The translations under genes were made by a program, and so were the position numbers. A DNA stretch of 64,000 nucleotides from Paraburkholderia sejongensis (GTDB lineage: Bacteria > Pseudomonadota > Gammaproteobacteria > Burkholderiales > Burkholderiaceae), in assembly GCF_020880815.1 (NCBI RefSeq), contig NZ_JAJITD010000018.1, forward strand, positions 99,329-163,328, given 5' to 3'. Numbering within the stretch: position 1 is the stretch's first letter; every line of letters starts with the position of its first letter. Under the pieces are notes generated by a model. It did no database searches, was not told the DNA's origin, and saw only the letters and a program-made list of their open reading frames with translations. Of the stretch, positions 42,980-52,700 are shown piece by piece.

Positions 42980-44170
42980 TTACTCGATGATCTTGGCGAC
43001 GACACCAGCGCCGACCGTACGACCGCCTTCGCGAATTGCGAAGCGCAGACCTTCTTCCATCGCGATCGGGTTGATCAGCTTAACCGTGATCGACACGTTG
43101 TCGCCCGGCATTACCATTTCCTTGTCCTTCGGCAACTCGATCGAGCCCGTCACGTCCGTCGTACGGAAGTAGAACTGCGGACGGTAGTTGTTGAAGAACG
43201 GCGTGTGGCGGCCGCCTTCGTCCTTGCTCAGCACGTACACTTCAGCCGTGAAGTGCGTGTGCGGGTTGATCGAACCCGGCTTCGCCAGAACCTGGCCACG
43301 CTCCACGTCTTCACGCTTCGTGCCGCGCAGCAGGATACCAACGTTGTCGCCTGCCTGACCCTGGTCGAGCAGCTTGCGGAACATTTCCACGCCCGTGCAG
43401 GTCGTCTTCACCGTCGCCTTGATACCGACGATTTCGATTTCTTCGCCGACCTTGATGATGCCGCGCTCAACGCGACCCGTCACCACCGTGCCGCGACCCG
43501 AGATCGAGAACACGTCTTCCACCGGCATCAGGAACGAACCGTCGATCGCGCGTTCCGGCGTCGGGATGTACGTGTCCAGCGCGTCGGCCAGGTTCATGAT
43601 CGCCACTTCACCCAGTTCGCCCTTGTCGCCTTCCAGCGCCAGCTTGGCCGAACCCTTGATGATCGGCGTGTCGTCGCCCGGGAAGTCGTACTTCGACAGA
43701 AGTTCGCGAACTTCCATCTCGACCAGCTCCAGCAGTTCAGCGTCGTCCACCATGTCGCACTTGTTCAGGAACACGATGATGTACGGAACGCCAACCTGAC
43801 GCGCCAGCAGGATGTGCTCACGCGTTTGCGGCATCGGGCCGTCTGCTGCCGAGCACACCAGGATTGCGCCGTCCATCTGCGCTGCACCCGTGATCATGTT
43901 CTTCACGTAGTCGGCGTGGCCCGGGCAGTCAACGTGCGCGTAGTGGCGGTTAGCCGTTTCGTACTCGACGTGCGCGGTGTTGATCGTGATACCACGTGCC
44001 TTTTCTTCCGGCGCCGCGTCGATCTGGTCGTATGCCTTCGCTTCGCCGCCGAACTTCTGCGTCAGAACCGTCGTGATCGCTGCCGTCAGCGTGGTCTTGC
44101 CGTGGTCAACGTGACCGATCGTGCCCACGTTCACGTGCGGCTTGGTCCGTTCGAATTTACCTTTAGCCAT
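42980..44170 (-). CDS. tuf: Elongation factor Tu, copy 1 (str operon)
   Basis: A 396-residue GTPase that brings aminoacyl-tRNA to the ribosome. The P-loop is GHVDHGKT at 19-26; DCPGHADYVKNM and the NKCD motif complete the G domain; domains II and III follow. It is identical in protein sequence to the copy at 62185-63375. It lies 48 bases after fusA, in the str operon order. Confidence 0.98.
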   Translation of the reverse strand: MAKGKFERTKPHVNVGTIGHVDHGKTTLTAAITTVLTQKFGGEAKAYDQIDAAPEEKARGITINTAHVEYETANRHYAHVDCPGHADYVKNMITGAAQMDGAILVCSAADGPMPQTREHILLARQVGVPYIIVFLNKCDMVDDAELLELVEMEVRELLSKYDFPGDDTPIIKGSAKLALEGDKGELGEVAIMNLADALDTYIPTPERAIDGSFLMPVEDVFSISGRGTVVTGRVERGIIKVGEEIEIVGIKATVKTTCTGVEMFRKLLDQGQAGDNVGILLRGTKREDVERGQVLAKPGSINPHTHFTAEVYVLSKDEGGRHTPFFNNYRPQFYFRTTDVTGSIELPKDKEMVMPGDNVSITVKLINPIAMEEGLRFAIREGGRTVGAGVVAKIIE

Positions 44171-44218
44171 GTTTCTCTTCTTTCAGAAAGTTAATCGTTG
44201 AATGACGTTGTCGCGCGC

Positions 44219-46321
44219 TTACTTCGACTTCGCGTTGATGATCGCTTCCGACACGTTGCGCGGAGCTTCAGCGTAGTGCTTGAACTCCATCGTGTACGTG
44301 GCGCGACCCTGGGTCAGCGAACGCAGCGAGGTCGAGTAGCCGAACATTTCCGACAGCGGCACTTCGGCGCGAACGATCTTGCCGCCGCCAACCATGTCGT
44401 CCATGCCCTGGACGATACCGCGACGGCCCGACAGGTCGCCCATCACGTTGCCCATGTAGTCTTCCGGCGTTTCGACTTCCACAGCCATCATCGGTTCGAG
44501 GATGACCGGGTTTGCCTTGCGCATTGCTTCCTTGAACGCCATCGAACCGGCCATGCGGAACGCGTTTTCGTTCGAGTCGACGTCGTGGTACGAACCGAAC
44601 GTCAGGTGAACCTTCACGTCAACGACCGGGAAGCCTGCCAGCACGCCTGCCTTCAGCGTTTCCTGGATACCCTTGTCGACTGCCGGGATGTATTCACGCG
44701 GAATCACACCGCCCTTGATCTCGTCGAGGAACTCGTAGCCCTTGCCCTGCTCGTTCGGCTCGAGCGTAATGACCGCGTGACCGTACTGGCCGCGACCACC
44801 CGACTGCTTGACGAACTTGCCGTCGACGTCTTCCGCCTTGCCACGAATCGTTTCGCGGTAAGCAACCTGCGGCTTGCCGACCGTTGCTTCCACGCCGAAT
44901 TCGCGCTTCATACGGTCAACCAGAATTTCAAGGTGGAGCTCGCCCATGCCCGAAATGATGGTTTGGCCCGATTCTTCGTCCGTTTGAACGCGGAACGACG
45001 GATCTTCCTGTGCCAGACGGTTCAGCGCCAGACCCATCTTTTCCTGGTCGGGCTTCGTCTTCGGCTCAACAGCCTGCGAAATCACCGGCTCCGGGAAAAT
45101 CATGCGTTCGAGCACGATCGGGTTTTGCGGATCGCACAGCGTGTCGCCCGTGGTTGCTTCCTTCAGGCCAACTGCCGCAGCGATGTCGCCCGCGCGCACT
45201 TCCTTGATTTCTTCGCGCTGGTTCGCGTGCATCTGCAGAATACGGCCGAGACGTTCCTTCTTGTCCTTGGTCGCGTTCAGCACCGTGTCGCCCGAATTGA
45301 CGACGCCCGAGTACACACGGAAGAAGATCAGCTGGCCGACGAACGGGTCGGTCATGATCTTGAATGCCAGTGCCGAGAACTTTTCGTCGTCGGATGCACG
45401 GCGCTCGCCCTTCTCACCGTTTTCGAGTTCGCCCGTGACCGGGGGAATGTCGATCGGCGACGGCAGGAAGTCCAGAACCGCGTCCAGCATGCGCTGCACG
45501 CCCTTGTTCTTGAACGCGGTACCGCACAGCATCGGCTGGATTTCGCAAGCGATCGTACGGTCGCGCAGACCCTTGATGATTTCCGCTTCGGTCAGCTCGC
45601 CTTCTTCGAGGTACTTGTTCATCAAGTCTTCGCTCGATTCAGCCGCAGCTTCGACCATCTTCTCGCGCCATTCGTTGCACGAGTCGACGAGTTCCGCCGG
45701 GATGTCTTCGTACGAGAACTTGGTACCCTGGGACGCGTCGTCCCAAATGATCGCCTTCATCTTCAGCAGGTCGACGACGCCCGTGAAGTTCTCTTCCGCG
45801 CCGATCGGCACGACGACGGGAACCGGGTTCGCCTTCAGACGCAGCTTGAGCTGGTCGTAAACCTTGAAGAAGTTCGCGCCGGTACGGTCCATCTTGTTGA
45901 TGAACGCGAGACGGGGAACCTTGTACTTGTTAGCCTGGCGCCACACGGTTTCCGACTGGGGCTGCACGCCGCCCACTGCGCAGTAGACCATGCATGCACC
46001 GTCGAGCACGCGCATCGAGCGCTCGACTTCAATCGTGAAGTCGACGTGACCCGGGGTGTCGATGATGTTGATGCGGTGCTCGGCGCGGTCGCCAGCCATA
46101 CCCTTCCAGAATGCCGTCGTAGCAGCGGAAGTGATGGTGATGCCGCGTTCCTGTTCCTGCTCCATCCAGTCCATGGTGGCAGCGCCGTCGTGAACTTCAC
46201 CAATCTTGTGGTTCACGCCGGTGTAGAACAGAATGCGCTCGGTCGTCGTCGTTTTGCCGGCGTCGATGTGAGCGCTAATACCGATGTTACGGTAGCGCTC
46301 GATAGGAGTCTTGCGAGCCAC
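44219..46321 (-). CDS. fusA: Elongation factor G
   Basis: A 700-residue translocase. The G domain has AHIDAGKTTTTERIL, DTPGHVDFTIEVERSMRVLDG and NKMDRTGANF; domains II-V follow with the tip loop region SGGRGQYGHAVI. Its length matches the canonical EF-G of proteobacteria. It lies between rpsG and tuf. Confidence 0.98.
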   Translation of the reverse strand: MARKTPIERYRNIGISAHIDAGKTTTTERILFYTGVNHKIGEVHDGAATMDWMEQEQERGITITSAATTAFWKGMAGDRAEHRINIIDTPGHVDFTIEVERSMRVLDGACMVYCAVGGVQPQSETVWRQANKYKVPRLAFINKMDRTGANFFKVYDQLKLRLKANPVPVVVPIGAEENFTGVVDLLKMKAIIWDDASQGTKFSYEDIPAELVDSCNEWREKMVEAAAESSEDLMNKYLEEGELTEAEIIKGLRDRTIACEIQPMLCGTAFKNKGVQRMLDAVLDFLPSPIDIPPVTGELENGEKGERRASDDEKFSALAFKIMTDPFVGQLIFFRVYSGVVNSGDTVLNATKDKKERLGRILQMHANQREEIKEVRAGDIAAAVGLKEATTGDTLCDPQNPIVLERMIFPEPVISQAVEPKTKPDQEKMGLALNRLAQEDPSFRVQTDEESGQTIISGMGELHLEILVDRMKREFGVEATVGKPQVAYRETIRGKAEDVDGKFVKQSGGRGQYGHAVITLEPNEQGKGYEFLDEIKGGVIPREYIPAVDKGIQETLKAGVLAGFPVVDVKVHLTFGSYHDVDSNENAFRMAGSMAFKEAMRKANPVILEPMMAVEVETPEDYMGNVMGDLSGRRGIVQGMDDMVGGGKIVRAEVPLSEMFGYSTSLRSLTQGRATYTMEFKHYAEAPRNVSEAIINAKSK

Positions 46322-46453
46322 TTTGATCCTCTATTGGGATAACGCGATGCGAGATGTACCCATCGCGCTGTAACACAAACGGGCGAGGCGCTGTTGAAGC
46401 GCACCCGCCCGGAATTTCTTTCCGTTTTTCCGCTAAACCCGGGGTCGGGTAGC

Positions 46454-46924
46454 TTAGAAACGGAAGTGCGAGAACGCCTTGTTGGCTTCTGCCATCCGGT
46501 GAACTTCGTCGCGCTTCTTCATCGCGCCGCCACGGCCTTCGGCCGCTTCGGAGAGTTCACCTGCCAGACGCAGGGCCATCGACTTCTCGCTGCGCTTCTT
46601 CGCGGCTTCACGCAGCCAACGCATCGCCAATGCCATACGACGCGACGGGCGCACTTCGACCGGAACCTGATAGTTCGCACCACCAACGCGGCGGCTCTTC
46701 ACTTCCACCACCGGCTTGACGTTGTTGAGCGCCACCGTGAACACTTCCAGCGGGTCCTTGCCACCCTTGGTCTGGATCTGTTCGAAAGCGCCGTACACGA
46801 TACGCTCGGCAACCGACTTCTTGCCGGAGAGCATCAGCACGTTCATGAACTTTGCTACATCAACGTTACCGAACTTCGGATCCGGCAACACTTCCCGCTT
46901 GGGGACTTCGCGACGACGCGGCAT
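46454..46924 (-). CDS. rpsG: 30S ribosomal protein S7
   Basis: A 156-residue primary 16S-binding head protein. PRRREVPKREVLPDPKFGN, KPVVEVKSRRVGGANYQVPVEV and RWLREAAKKR are conserved. In E. coli, S7 represses the str operon by binding the rpsL-rpsG gap. Here that gap (46925-47105) is 181 bases and contains inverted repeats, so a similar site is possible. Confidence 0.98.
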   Translation of the reverse strand: MPRRREVPKREVLPDPKFGNVDVAKFMNVLMLSGKKSVAERIVYGAFEQIQTKGGKDPLEVFTVALNNVKPVVEVKSRRVGGANYQVPVEVRPSRRMALAMRWLREAAKKRSEKSMALRLAGELSEAAEGRGGAMKKRDEVHRMAEANKAFSHFRF

Positions 46925-47105
46925 GTTTCTTCCTTTACTTTTTCAGTTGGAGCCACTCACGGCCCCGCGGTCACCAACTAACCCGATTCATCCGTAAGAC
47001 TAACCAGCCTGGTCGGGTGACCACTTACTCGATAGCACCGGCACTTCCGGCACCATCGCCATTACCGCCTTTGCAGGCGACCTGAAACTACGACCGACCG
47101 GCTAA

Positions 47106-47486
47106 TTACTTGCCAGCCTTGGCACGCTTCGCGCCGTACTTCGAGCGAGCCTGCTTGCGATCCTTGACGCCCTGGGTATCCAGCGAGCCGCGAACCATGT
47201 GGTAACGCACACCCGGCAAGTCCTTCACACGGCCGCCGCGAATCAGCACGACCGAGTGTTCCTGCAGGTTGTGGCCTTCACCACCGATGTACGAAATGAC
47301 TTCGAAGCCATTCGTCAGACGAACCTTGGCAACCTTACGGAGTGCCGAGTTCGGCTTCTTCGGCGTCGTGGTGTACACACGGGTGCACACGCCGCGACGC
47401 TGGGGGCAGTCCTGCAAAGCCGGGCTCTTGCTCTTCGTCGTTTCCGACGTGCGGCCTTTGCGAACCAGTTGATTGATGGTTGGCAT
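47106..47486 (-). CDS. rpsL: 30S ribosomal protein S12
   Basis: A 126-residue decoding-centre protein. The two streptomycin-critical stretches read [12 protein letters not shown] and [14 protein letters not shown], both wild type, so no S12-based streptomycin resistance is expected. It is the first gene of the str operon, behind its own promoter. Confidence 0.98.
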
Positions 47487-47624
47487 TGTTTATTCCTGAA
47501 ATTGAACAAAATCGACGCATCTGTTTCCGGGCAAAGCGGAAACGCCTGCGCATCGAACTTCCGGGCGGCCTGCTCGCACGCGAAGTAAACCCGCGCGAAG
47601 GCATTCCAAGAACCGGAACCTAGC

Positions 47625-47654
47625 ATAATATTCCGAAAACACTAAGGGAGTCAA
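47625..47654 (-). promoter_or_regulatory. Sigma-70 promoter of the str operon
   Basis: Minus-strand TTGACT (47654-47649), an 18-base spacer and TATTAT (47630-47625). The leader to the rpsL start is about 130 bases. No clear recQ terminator was seen in the recQ-rpsL gap (47487-47707). Confidence 0.7.
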
Positions 47655-47707
47655 CAGGTTGCGATATTTCGCACCCCTGTGGATCGGCTCGGACAGGCGC
47701 GGCGAGG

Positions 47708-49555
47708 TCAGTCAGCGGCTACAACGTGGAGGAGTTCGTAGCCGAAACGGTCGAGTTTACGCGCGCCCATGCCCGGCACGCCGCGCAGATCGTCGATCGA
47801 ATCGGGGCCGAGACGGGCAATTTCCGCCAGCGTCGCGTCGTGGAAGATCACGTAGGCCGGCACGCCATCGCTCTTTGCGGTTTCGGTGCGCCACATGCGC
47901 AAACGCTCCCAGCGGGCGCGCTCGCGCGGACCCATGCCGATGGTCGGATCGGCGCGCTCGCTCGTGCGGCCGGACGACTGGCGCGTGCGGGTCGGTTTCA
48001 CATAGCGGCGCATCGTCACCTGCTGCTCGCCCTTCAGCACCGGCTTGCTCGCCTCGGTCAGCACCAGCGAGCCGAAACCCTCGTGGTCGACCGTCAGATA
48101 GCCGAACGCGACGAGCTGGCGGAACACCGCGCGCCACTCCGCCTCGCCGAGCGCCGCACCGATACCGAAGGTGGTGAGCTTCTCGTGGCCGCGCTGCAGG
48201 ATCTTTTCGCTGCGATTGCCCCGCAGTATGTCGATCAGATGGCCGGCGCCGAAGTGAAAGCCGCTCGCCCGCTGCGCGCGGAACACGCACGACAGCGCCA
48301 TCTGCGCCTCGCGCGTCGCGTCCCACGTCGGCGGCGGCTCGAGGCAGTTGTCGCAGTTGCCACACGGCTGGCTGCTCTCGCCGAAATAGGCAAGCAGGCG
48401 CACGCGGCGGCACGTCGCCGTTTCGCACAGCCCGAGCAGCGCGTCGAGCTTGCCGGTCTGCACGCGCTTATGCGCTTCGTCGGCTTCGGACTCGTCGATC
48501 ATCTTGCGCTGCTGCACGACGTCGCCGAGCCCATAGGCCATCCACGCATTCGACGGCATCCCGTCGCGCCCCGCGCGGCCGGTTTCCTGGTAATAACCTT
48601 CGACGCTCTTCGGCAGATCCAGATGGGCGACGAAGCGCACGTCCGGCTTGTCGATCCCCATCCCGAACGCGATCGTCGCGCACATGACGATGCCTTCCTC
48701 GCGCTGGAACATCTCCTGGTGCTTCTGACGCACCTCGAATTCCATGCCGGCGTGATAAGGCAGCGCGCGCATGCCCTTTTCCTTCAGCCACTCGGCCGTT
48801 TCCTCGACCTTGCGGCGCGACAGGCAATAGACGACGCCGGCGTCGGTCGTGCCGTCCGGCCTCGTATGCTCGGCGCGGATGAAGTCGAGCAGCTGCGCGC
48901 GCGCATTGTCTTTTTCGGCGATCCGGTAGCGGATATTCGGCCGGTCGAAGCTCGACACGAACACGCGCGCGTCTTCGAGCGCGAGACGTTGAATGATTTC
49001 GTCGCGCGTGATCGCGTCCGCGGTCGCCGTGAGTGCGATCCGCGGCACGTTTGGAAAGCGCTCGTGCAGCACCGACAGCTGGATGTATTCGGGGCGGAAA
49101 TCGTGGCCCCATTGCGACACGCAGTGCGCTTCGTCGATCGCGAACAGACCGATGCGGGTGCGTTCGAGCAGTTCCTGGAAGCGCGGCGTCATCAGCCGCT
49201 CGGGCGCGACATACAGCAGATCGATATCGCCGTCGCGCAGCGCGCGCTCGGTGGCCATCGCTTCCGCGCTCGACAGCGTCGAGTTCAGATACGCGGCGCG
49301 CACGCCGACTTCGGTCAGCGCGGCCACCTGGTCCTGCATCAGCGCGATCAGCGGCGACACCACGATGCCGGCGCCGAAGCCGCGTTCGCGCCGCACCAGC
49401 GACGGAATCTGATAGCACAGCGATTTGCCGCCGCCGGTTGGCATCAACACGAGGCAATCGCCGCCGTCGGCGACGTGCTCGACAATTTCGCCCTGCTGCC
49501 CTCTGAACGCGGGATAACCGAAGACTTCGTTGAGGATTTCGAGCGGACGGGACAT
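47708..49555 (-). CDS. recQ: ATP-dependent DNA helicase RecQ
   Basis: A 615-residue 3'-5' helicase of recombination repair. Walker A is PTGGGKSLCYQIP; the DEAH box lies in AIDEAHCVSQWGHDFRPEY; motif VI is QETGRAGRDG. A zinc site follows (CRRVRLLAYFGE through CGNCDNC), then the winged-helix RQC domain and a C-terminal HRDC domain (VPAYVIFHDATLAEIA, GVPGMGARKLDRFG). The start used is ATG at 49555; no clear ribosome site precedes it. It sits between rpoC and rpsL, both on the same strand. Confidence 0.95.
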   Translation of the reverse strand: MSRPLEILNEVFGYPAFRGQQGEIVEHVADGGDCLVLMPTGGGKSLCYQIPSLVRRERGFGAGIVVSPLIALMQDQVAALTEVGVRAAYLNSTLSSAEAMATERALRDGDIDLLYVAPERLMTPRFQELLERTRIGLFAIDEAHCVSQWGHDFRPEYIQLSVLHERFPNVPRIALTATADAITRDEIIQRLALEDARVFVSSFDRPNIRYRIAEKDNARAQLLDFIRAEHTRPDGTTDAGVVYCLSRRKVEETAEWLKEKGMRALPYHAGMEFEVRQKHQEMFQREEGIVMCATIAFGMGIDKPDVRFVAHLDLPKSVEGYYQETGRAGRDGMPSNAWMAYGLGDVVQQRKMIDESEADEAHKRVQTGKLDALLGLCETATCRRVRLLAYFGESSQPCGNCDNCLEPPPTWDATREAQMALSCVFRAQRASGFHFGAGHLIDILRGNRSEKILQRGHEKLTTFGIGAALGEAEWRAVFRQLVAFGYLTVDHEGFGSLVLTEASKPVLKGEQQVTMRRYVKPTRTRQSSGRTSERADPTIGMGPRERARWERLRMWRTETAKSDGVPAYVIFHDATLAEIARLGPDSIDDLRGVPGMGARKLDRFGYELLHVVAAD

Positions 49556-49601
49556 GAATTTGGGAGGCGGCGAGCGACGCGGCTTTAAGGCAGTGACACG
49601 A

Positions 49602-49624
49602 ATTTTACCAACGCATTCGCGTTG
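49602..49624 (-). promoter_or_regulatory. Candidate recQ promoter with an inverted repeat
   Basis: On the minus strand CAACGC-GAAT-GCGTTG (49624-49609) lies immediately before a -10-like TAAAAT (49607-49602), 47 bases before recQ. The repeat covers the place expected for a spacer or -35 region and could be an operator. It does not match the LexA consensus CTGT-N8-ACAG. Confidence 0.35.
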
Positions 49625-49719
49625 CGCCTTCGCTTTACGACAACGTTGGCCATCCGGACTAGACAGCTTGAGCGCGTCGCCGGCGCGCCGCATCGATGCA
49701 GCGGCGCAAAAACGCGCAT

Positions 49720-49753
49720 AAAAAAAGCCGCCCAGTCGAAACTGGGCGGCTTT
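49720..49753 (-). terminator. Terminator of the rpoBC operon
   Basis: Perfect 13-base arms (49753-49741 and 49736-49724) close a TTCG tetraloop on the minus strand and are followed by seven T. It lies 42 bases past the rpoC stop. Confidence 0.95.
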
Positions 49754-49794
49754 GCGAGGCGGCTAAGCCGAGGCGGCTGGCGCCGCCGCTGGAC

Positions 49795-52700
49795 TTATTC
49801 GCCCGAGTGCTGCTGTTCGGCAGCCGGGGCTTCCGGCGTACCGAATTCGAACGACTCTTCCGCTGCGATCTGATCGAAACGCTCGCGGTCGGCCATTTCC
49901 TTGCTCTTGCGCGCCTTGTGGAACGCGAGACCCGTACCGGCCGGAATCAGACGGCCGACGATCACGTTTTCCTTCAGGCCACGCAGGTCGTCGCGCTTGC
50001 CCATGATCGCCGCTTCGGTCAGCACGCGGGTCGTTTCCTGGAACGACGCCGCGGAGATGAACGAATCGGTCGACAGCGACGCCTTCGTGATACCGAGCAG
50101 CACGTTTTCGTACGTTGCCGGACGCTTGTCTTCCGCGATCATACGGTCGTTCTCATCGAGCATATCCGACCGCTCGACCTGTTCGCCCGGGATGAAGCGC
50201 GTATCGCCGTTGTCCGAAATCTGCACGCGGCGCAGCATCTGACGCACGATCACTTCGATGTGCTTGTCGTTGATCTTCACGCCCTGCAGACGATACACGT
50301 CCTGCACTTCGTCCACGATGTAGCGCGACAGCGCCTCGACGCCCTGCAAACGCAGGATGTCGTGCGGATCCGCCGGTCCGTCGACGATCATTTCGCCCTT
50401 GTTGACGACCTGACCATCGTGCACCAGAACCTGCTTTTCCTTCGCGATCAGGAACTCGTGCTGATTGCCCTCGAGGTCCGTGATAACGAGACGCTGCTTG
50501 CCCTTCGTGTCCTTACCGAACGACGTCGTACCCGTGACTTCCGCCAGGATACCCGCGTCCTTCGGCGAACGTGCTTCGAACAGTTCCGCCACGCGCGGCA
50601 GACCGCCGGTAATGTCACGCGTCTTCTGCGATTCGGTCGGGATACGTGCGAGCACTTCACCGACCTGCACCTGCTGACCGTCCTTCACGGTGATCAGAGC
50701 GCCGACCTGGAAGCCGATCTGCACCGAGTGCTCGGTGTTCGGGATCTTGACTTCTTCGCCGTTCGCATCGAGCAGCTTGACCTGCGGACGCACCGTCTTC
50801 GACGCTTGCGAACCGCGACGCTTCACGTCGATCACGACCAGCGTGGACAGACCCGTGACATCGTCGATCTGCTTCGCAACGGTCACGCCTTCCTCGACGT
50901 TTTCGAACTTCACCGTACCGCCGTACTCGGTGATGATCGGACGCGTCATCGGATCCCACGTGGCCAGCTGAGTACCGGCCTTGATCTGCGCACCGTCGAG
51001 CTGCAGCAGCGTCGCGCCGTACGGCACCTTGTGACGCTCGCGCTCGCGGCCGTGATCGTCGGTGATCATCGCTTCGCCCGAACGCGAGATGACGATCTGC
51101 TCGCCCTTCGCATTCGTCACGTAACGCATCGTCGACGTGAAACGCACCGTACCGTTCGACTTCGCTTCGACCGACGAGGCCACTGCCGCACGCGATGCCG
51201 CACCACCGATGTGGAACGTACGCATCGTCAGCTGCGTGCCCGGTTCACCGATCGACTGCGCCGCGATCACGCCGACTGCTTCGCCGACGTTGACCAGCGA
51301 GCCGCGGCCGAGGTCGCGACCGTAGCAGGCCGCGCACAGACCGTAGCGCGTTTCGCAAGTCAGCGGCGTACGCACGCGCACTTCGTCGATGCCGAGGCGC
51401 TCGATGTCTTCGACCGCGTCTTCGTCGAGCAGCGTGCCCGCTTCGAACAGCGTTTCCTGCGATTCGGGGTTGACGACGTCAGCCACGGCCACGCGACCCA
51501 GAATCCGGTCACGCAGCGCTTCGACGACTTCACCGCCTTCGACGAGCGCCTTCATCGCCACGCCGTTCGACGTGCCGCAATCATCCTCGACGACGACCAG
51601 ATCCTGCGTCACGTCGACCAGACGACGAGTCAGGTAACCCGAGTTCGCGGTCTTCAGTGCCGTATCAGCCAGACCCTTACGTGCACCGTGGGTCGAGATG
51701 AAGTACTGCAACACGTTCAGACCTTCGCGGAAGTTCGCCGTAATCGGCGTCTCGATGATCGAGCCGTCCGGCTTCGCCATCAGGCCGCGCATACCGGCCA
51801 GCTGACGGATCTGAACCGCGGAACCACGAGCACCCGAGTCGGCCATCATGTAGATGGAGTTGAACGACTCCTGACGCGTCTGGTTGCCGTCGCGGTCCGT
51901 GACCGGCTCCGTCGACAGCTGTTCCATCATGGCCTTGCCGACCGCTTCCGACGTCGCCGACCAGATGTCGACCACGTTGTTGTAGCGTTCCTGCGCGGTG
52001 ACGAGACCCGACATGTACTGACGGTCGTATTCCTTCACCTTCTTCGCGGCGTCGCCGACGATGGTTTCCTTCTGCGGCGGCACGAGCATGTCGTCGACGC
52101 AGATCGAGATACCAGCGCGGGTTGCCAGACGGAAGCCCGACTGCATCAGCTGGTCGGCGAAAATCACCGTCTCACGCAGACCGCACTTGCGGAATGCGGT
52201 GTTGATCAGACGCGAGATTTCCTTCTTCTTCAGCGGCTTGTTCAGCACCGAGAACGGCAGACCCGGCGGCAGAATTTCCGACAGGATCGAGCGGCCGACC
52301 GTGGTTGCGTACAGCGTGATCTTCGGCACGAACGCCGGCGCGCCTTCCGACTTGTCTTCGTTGTGGACCATTTCGGTGATCCGCACGTTGACGCGCGAGG
52401 CGAGCTCGACTTCCTTGTTCTCATACGCGCGCAGCACTTCCGACACGCCCGTGAACGTCAGGCCTTCGCCCTTGCCGTTCACTGCTTCGCGGGTCGCGTA
52501 GTACAGACCGAGCACGATATCCTGCGACGGCACGATCGACGGATCGCCGTTAGCCGGGAACAGCACGTTGTTCGACGCCAGCATCAGCGTGCGCGCTTCC
52601 ATCTGCGCTTCGAGCGACAGCGGCACGTGAACAGCCATCTGGTCACCGTCGAAGTCGGCGTTGAACGCCGCGCAAACGAGCGGGTGCAGCTGGATTGCCT

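Noticed and set aside
44198..46342. A 714-codon open frame antisense to fusA, and similar ones antisense to both tuf genes
   Set aside because: Mirror frames of highly biased genes; the copies antisense to the two tuf genes are identical simply because the tuf genes are.
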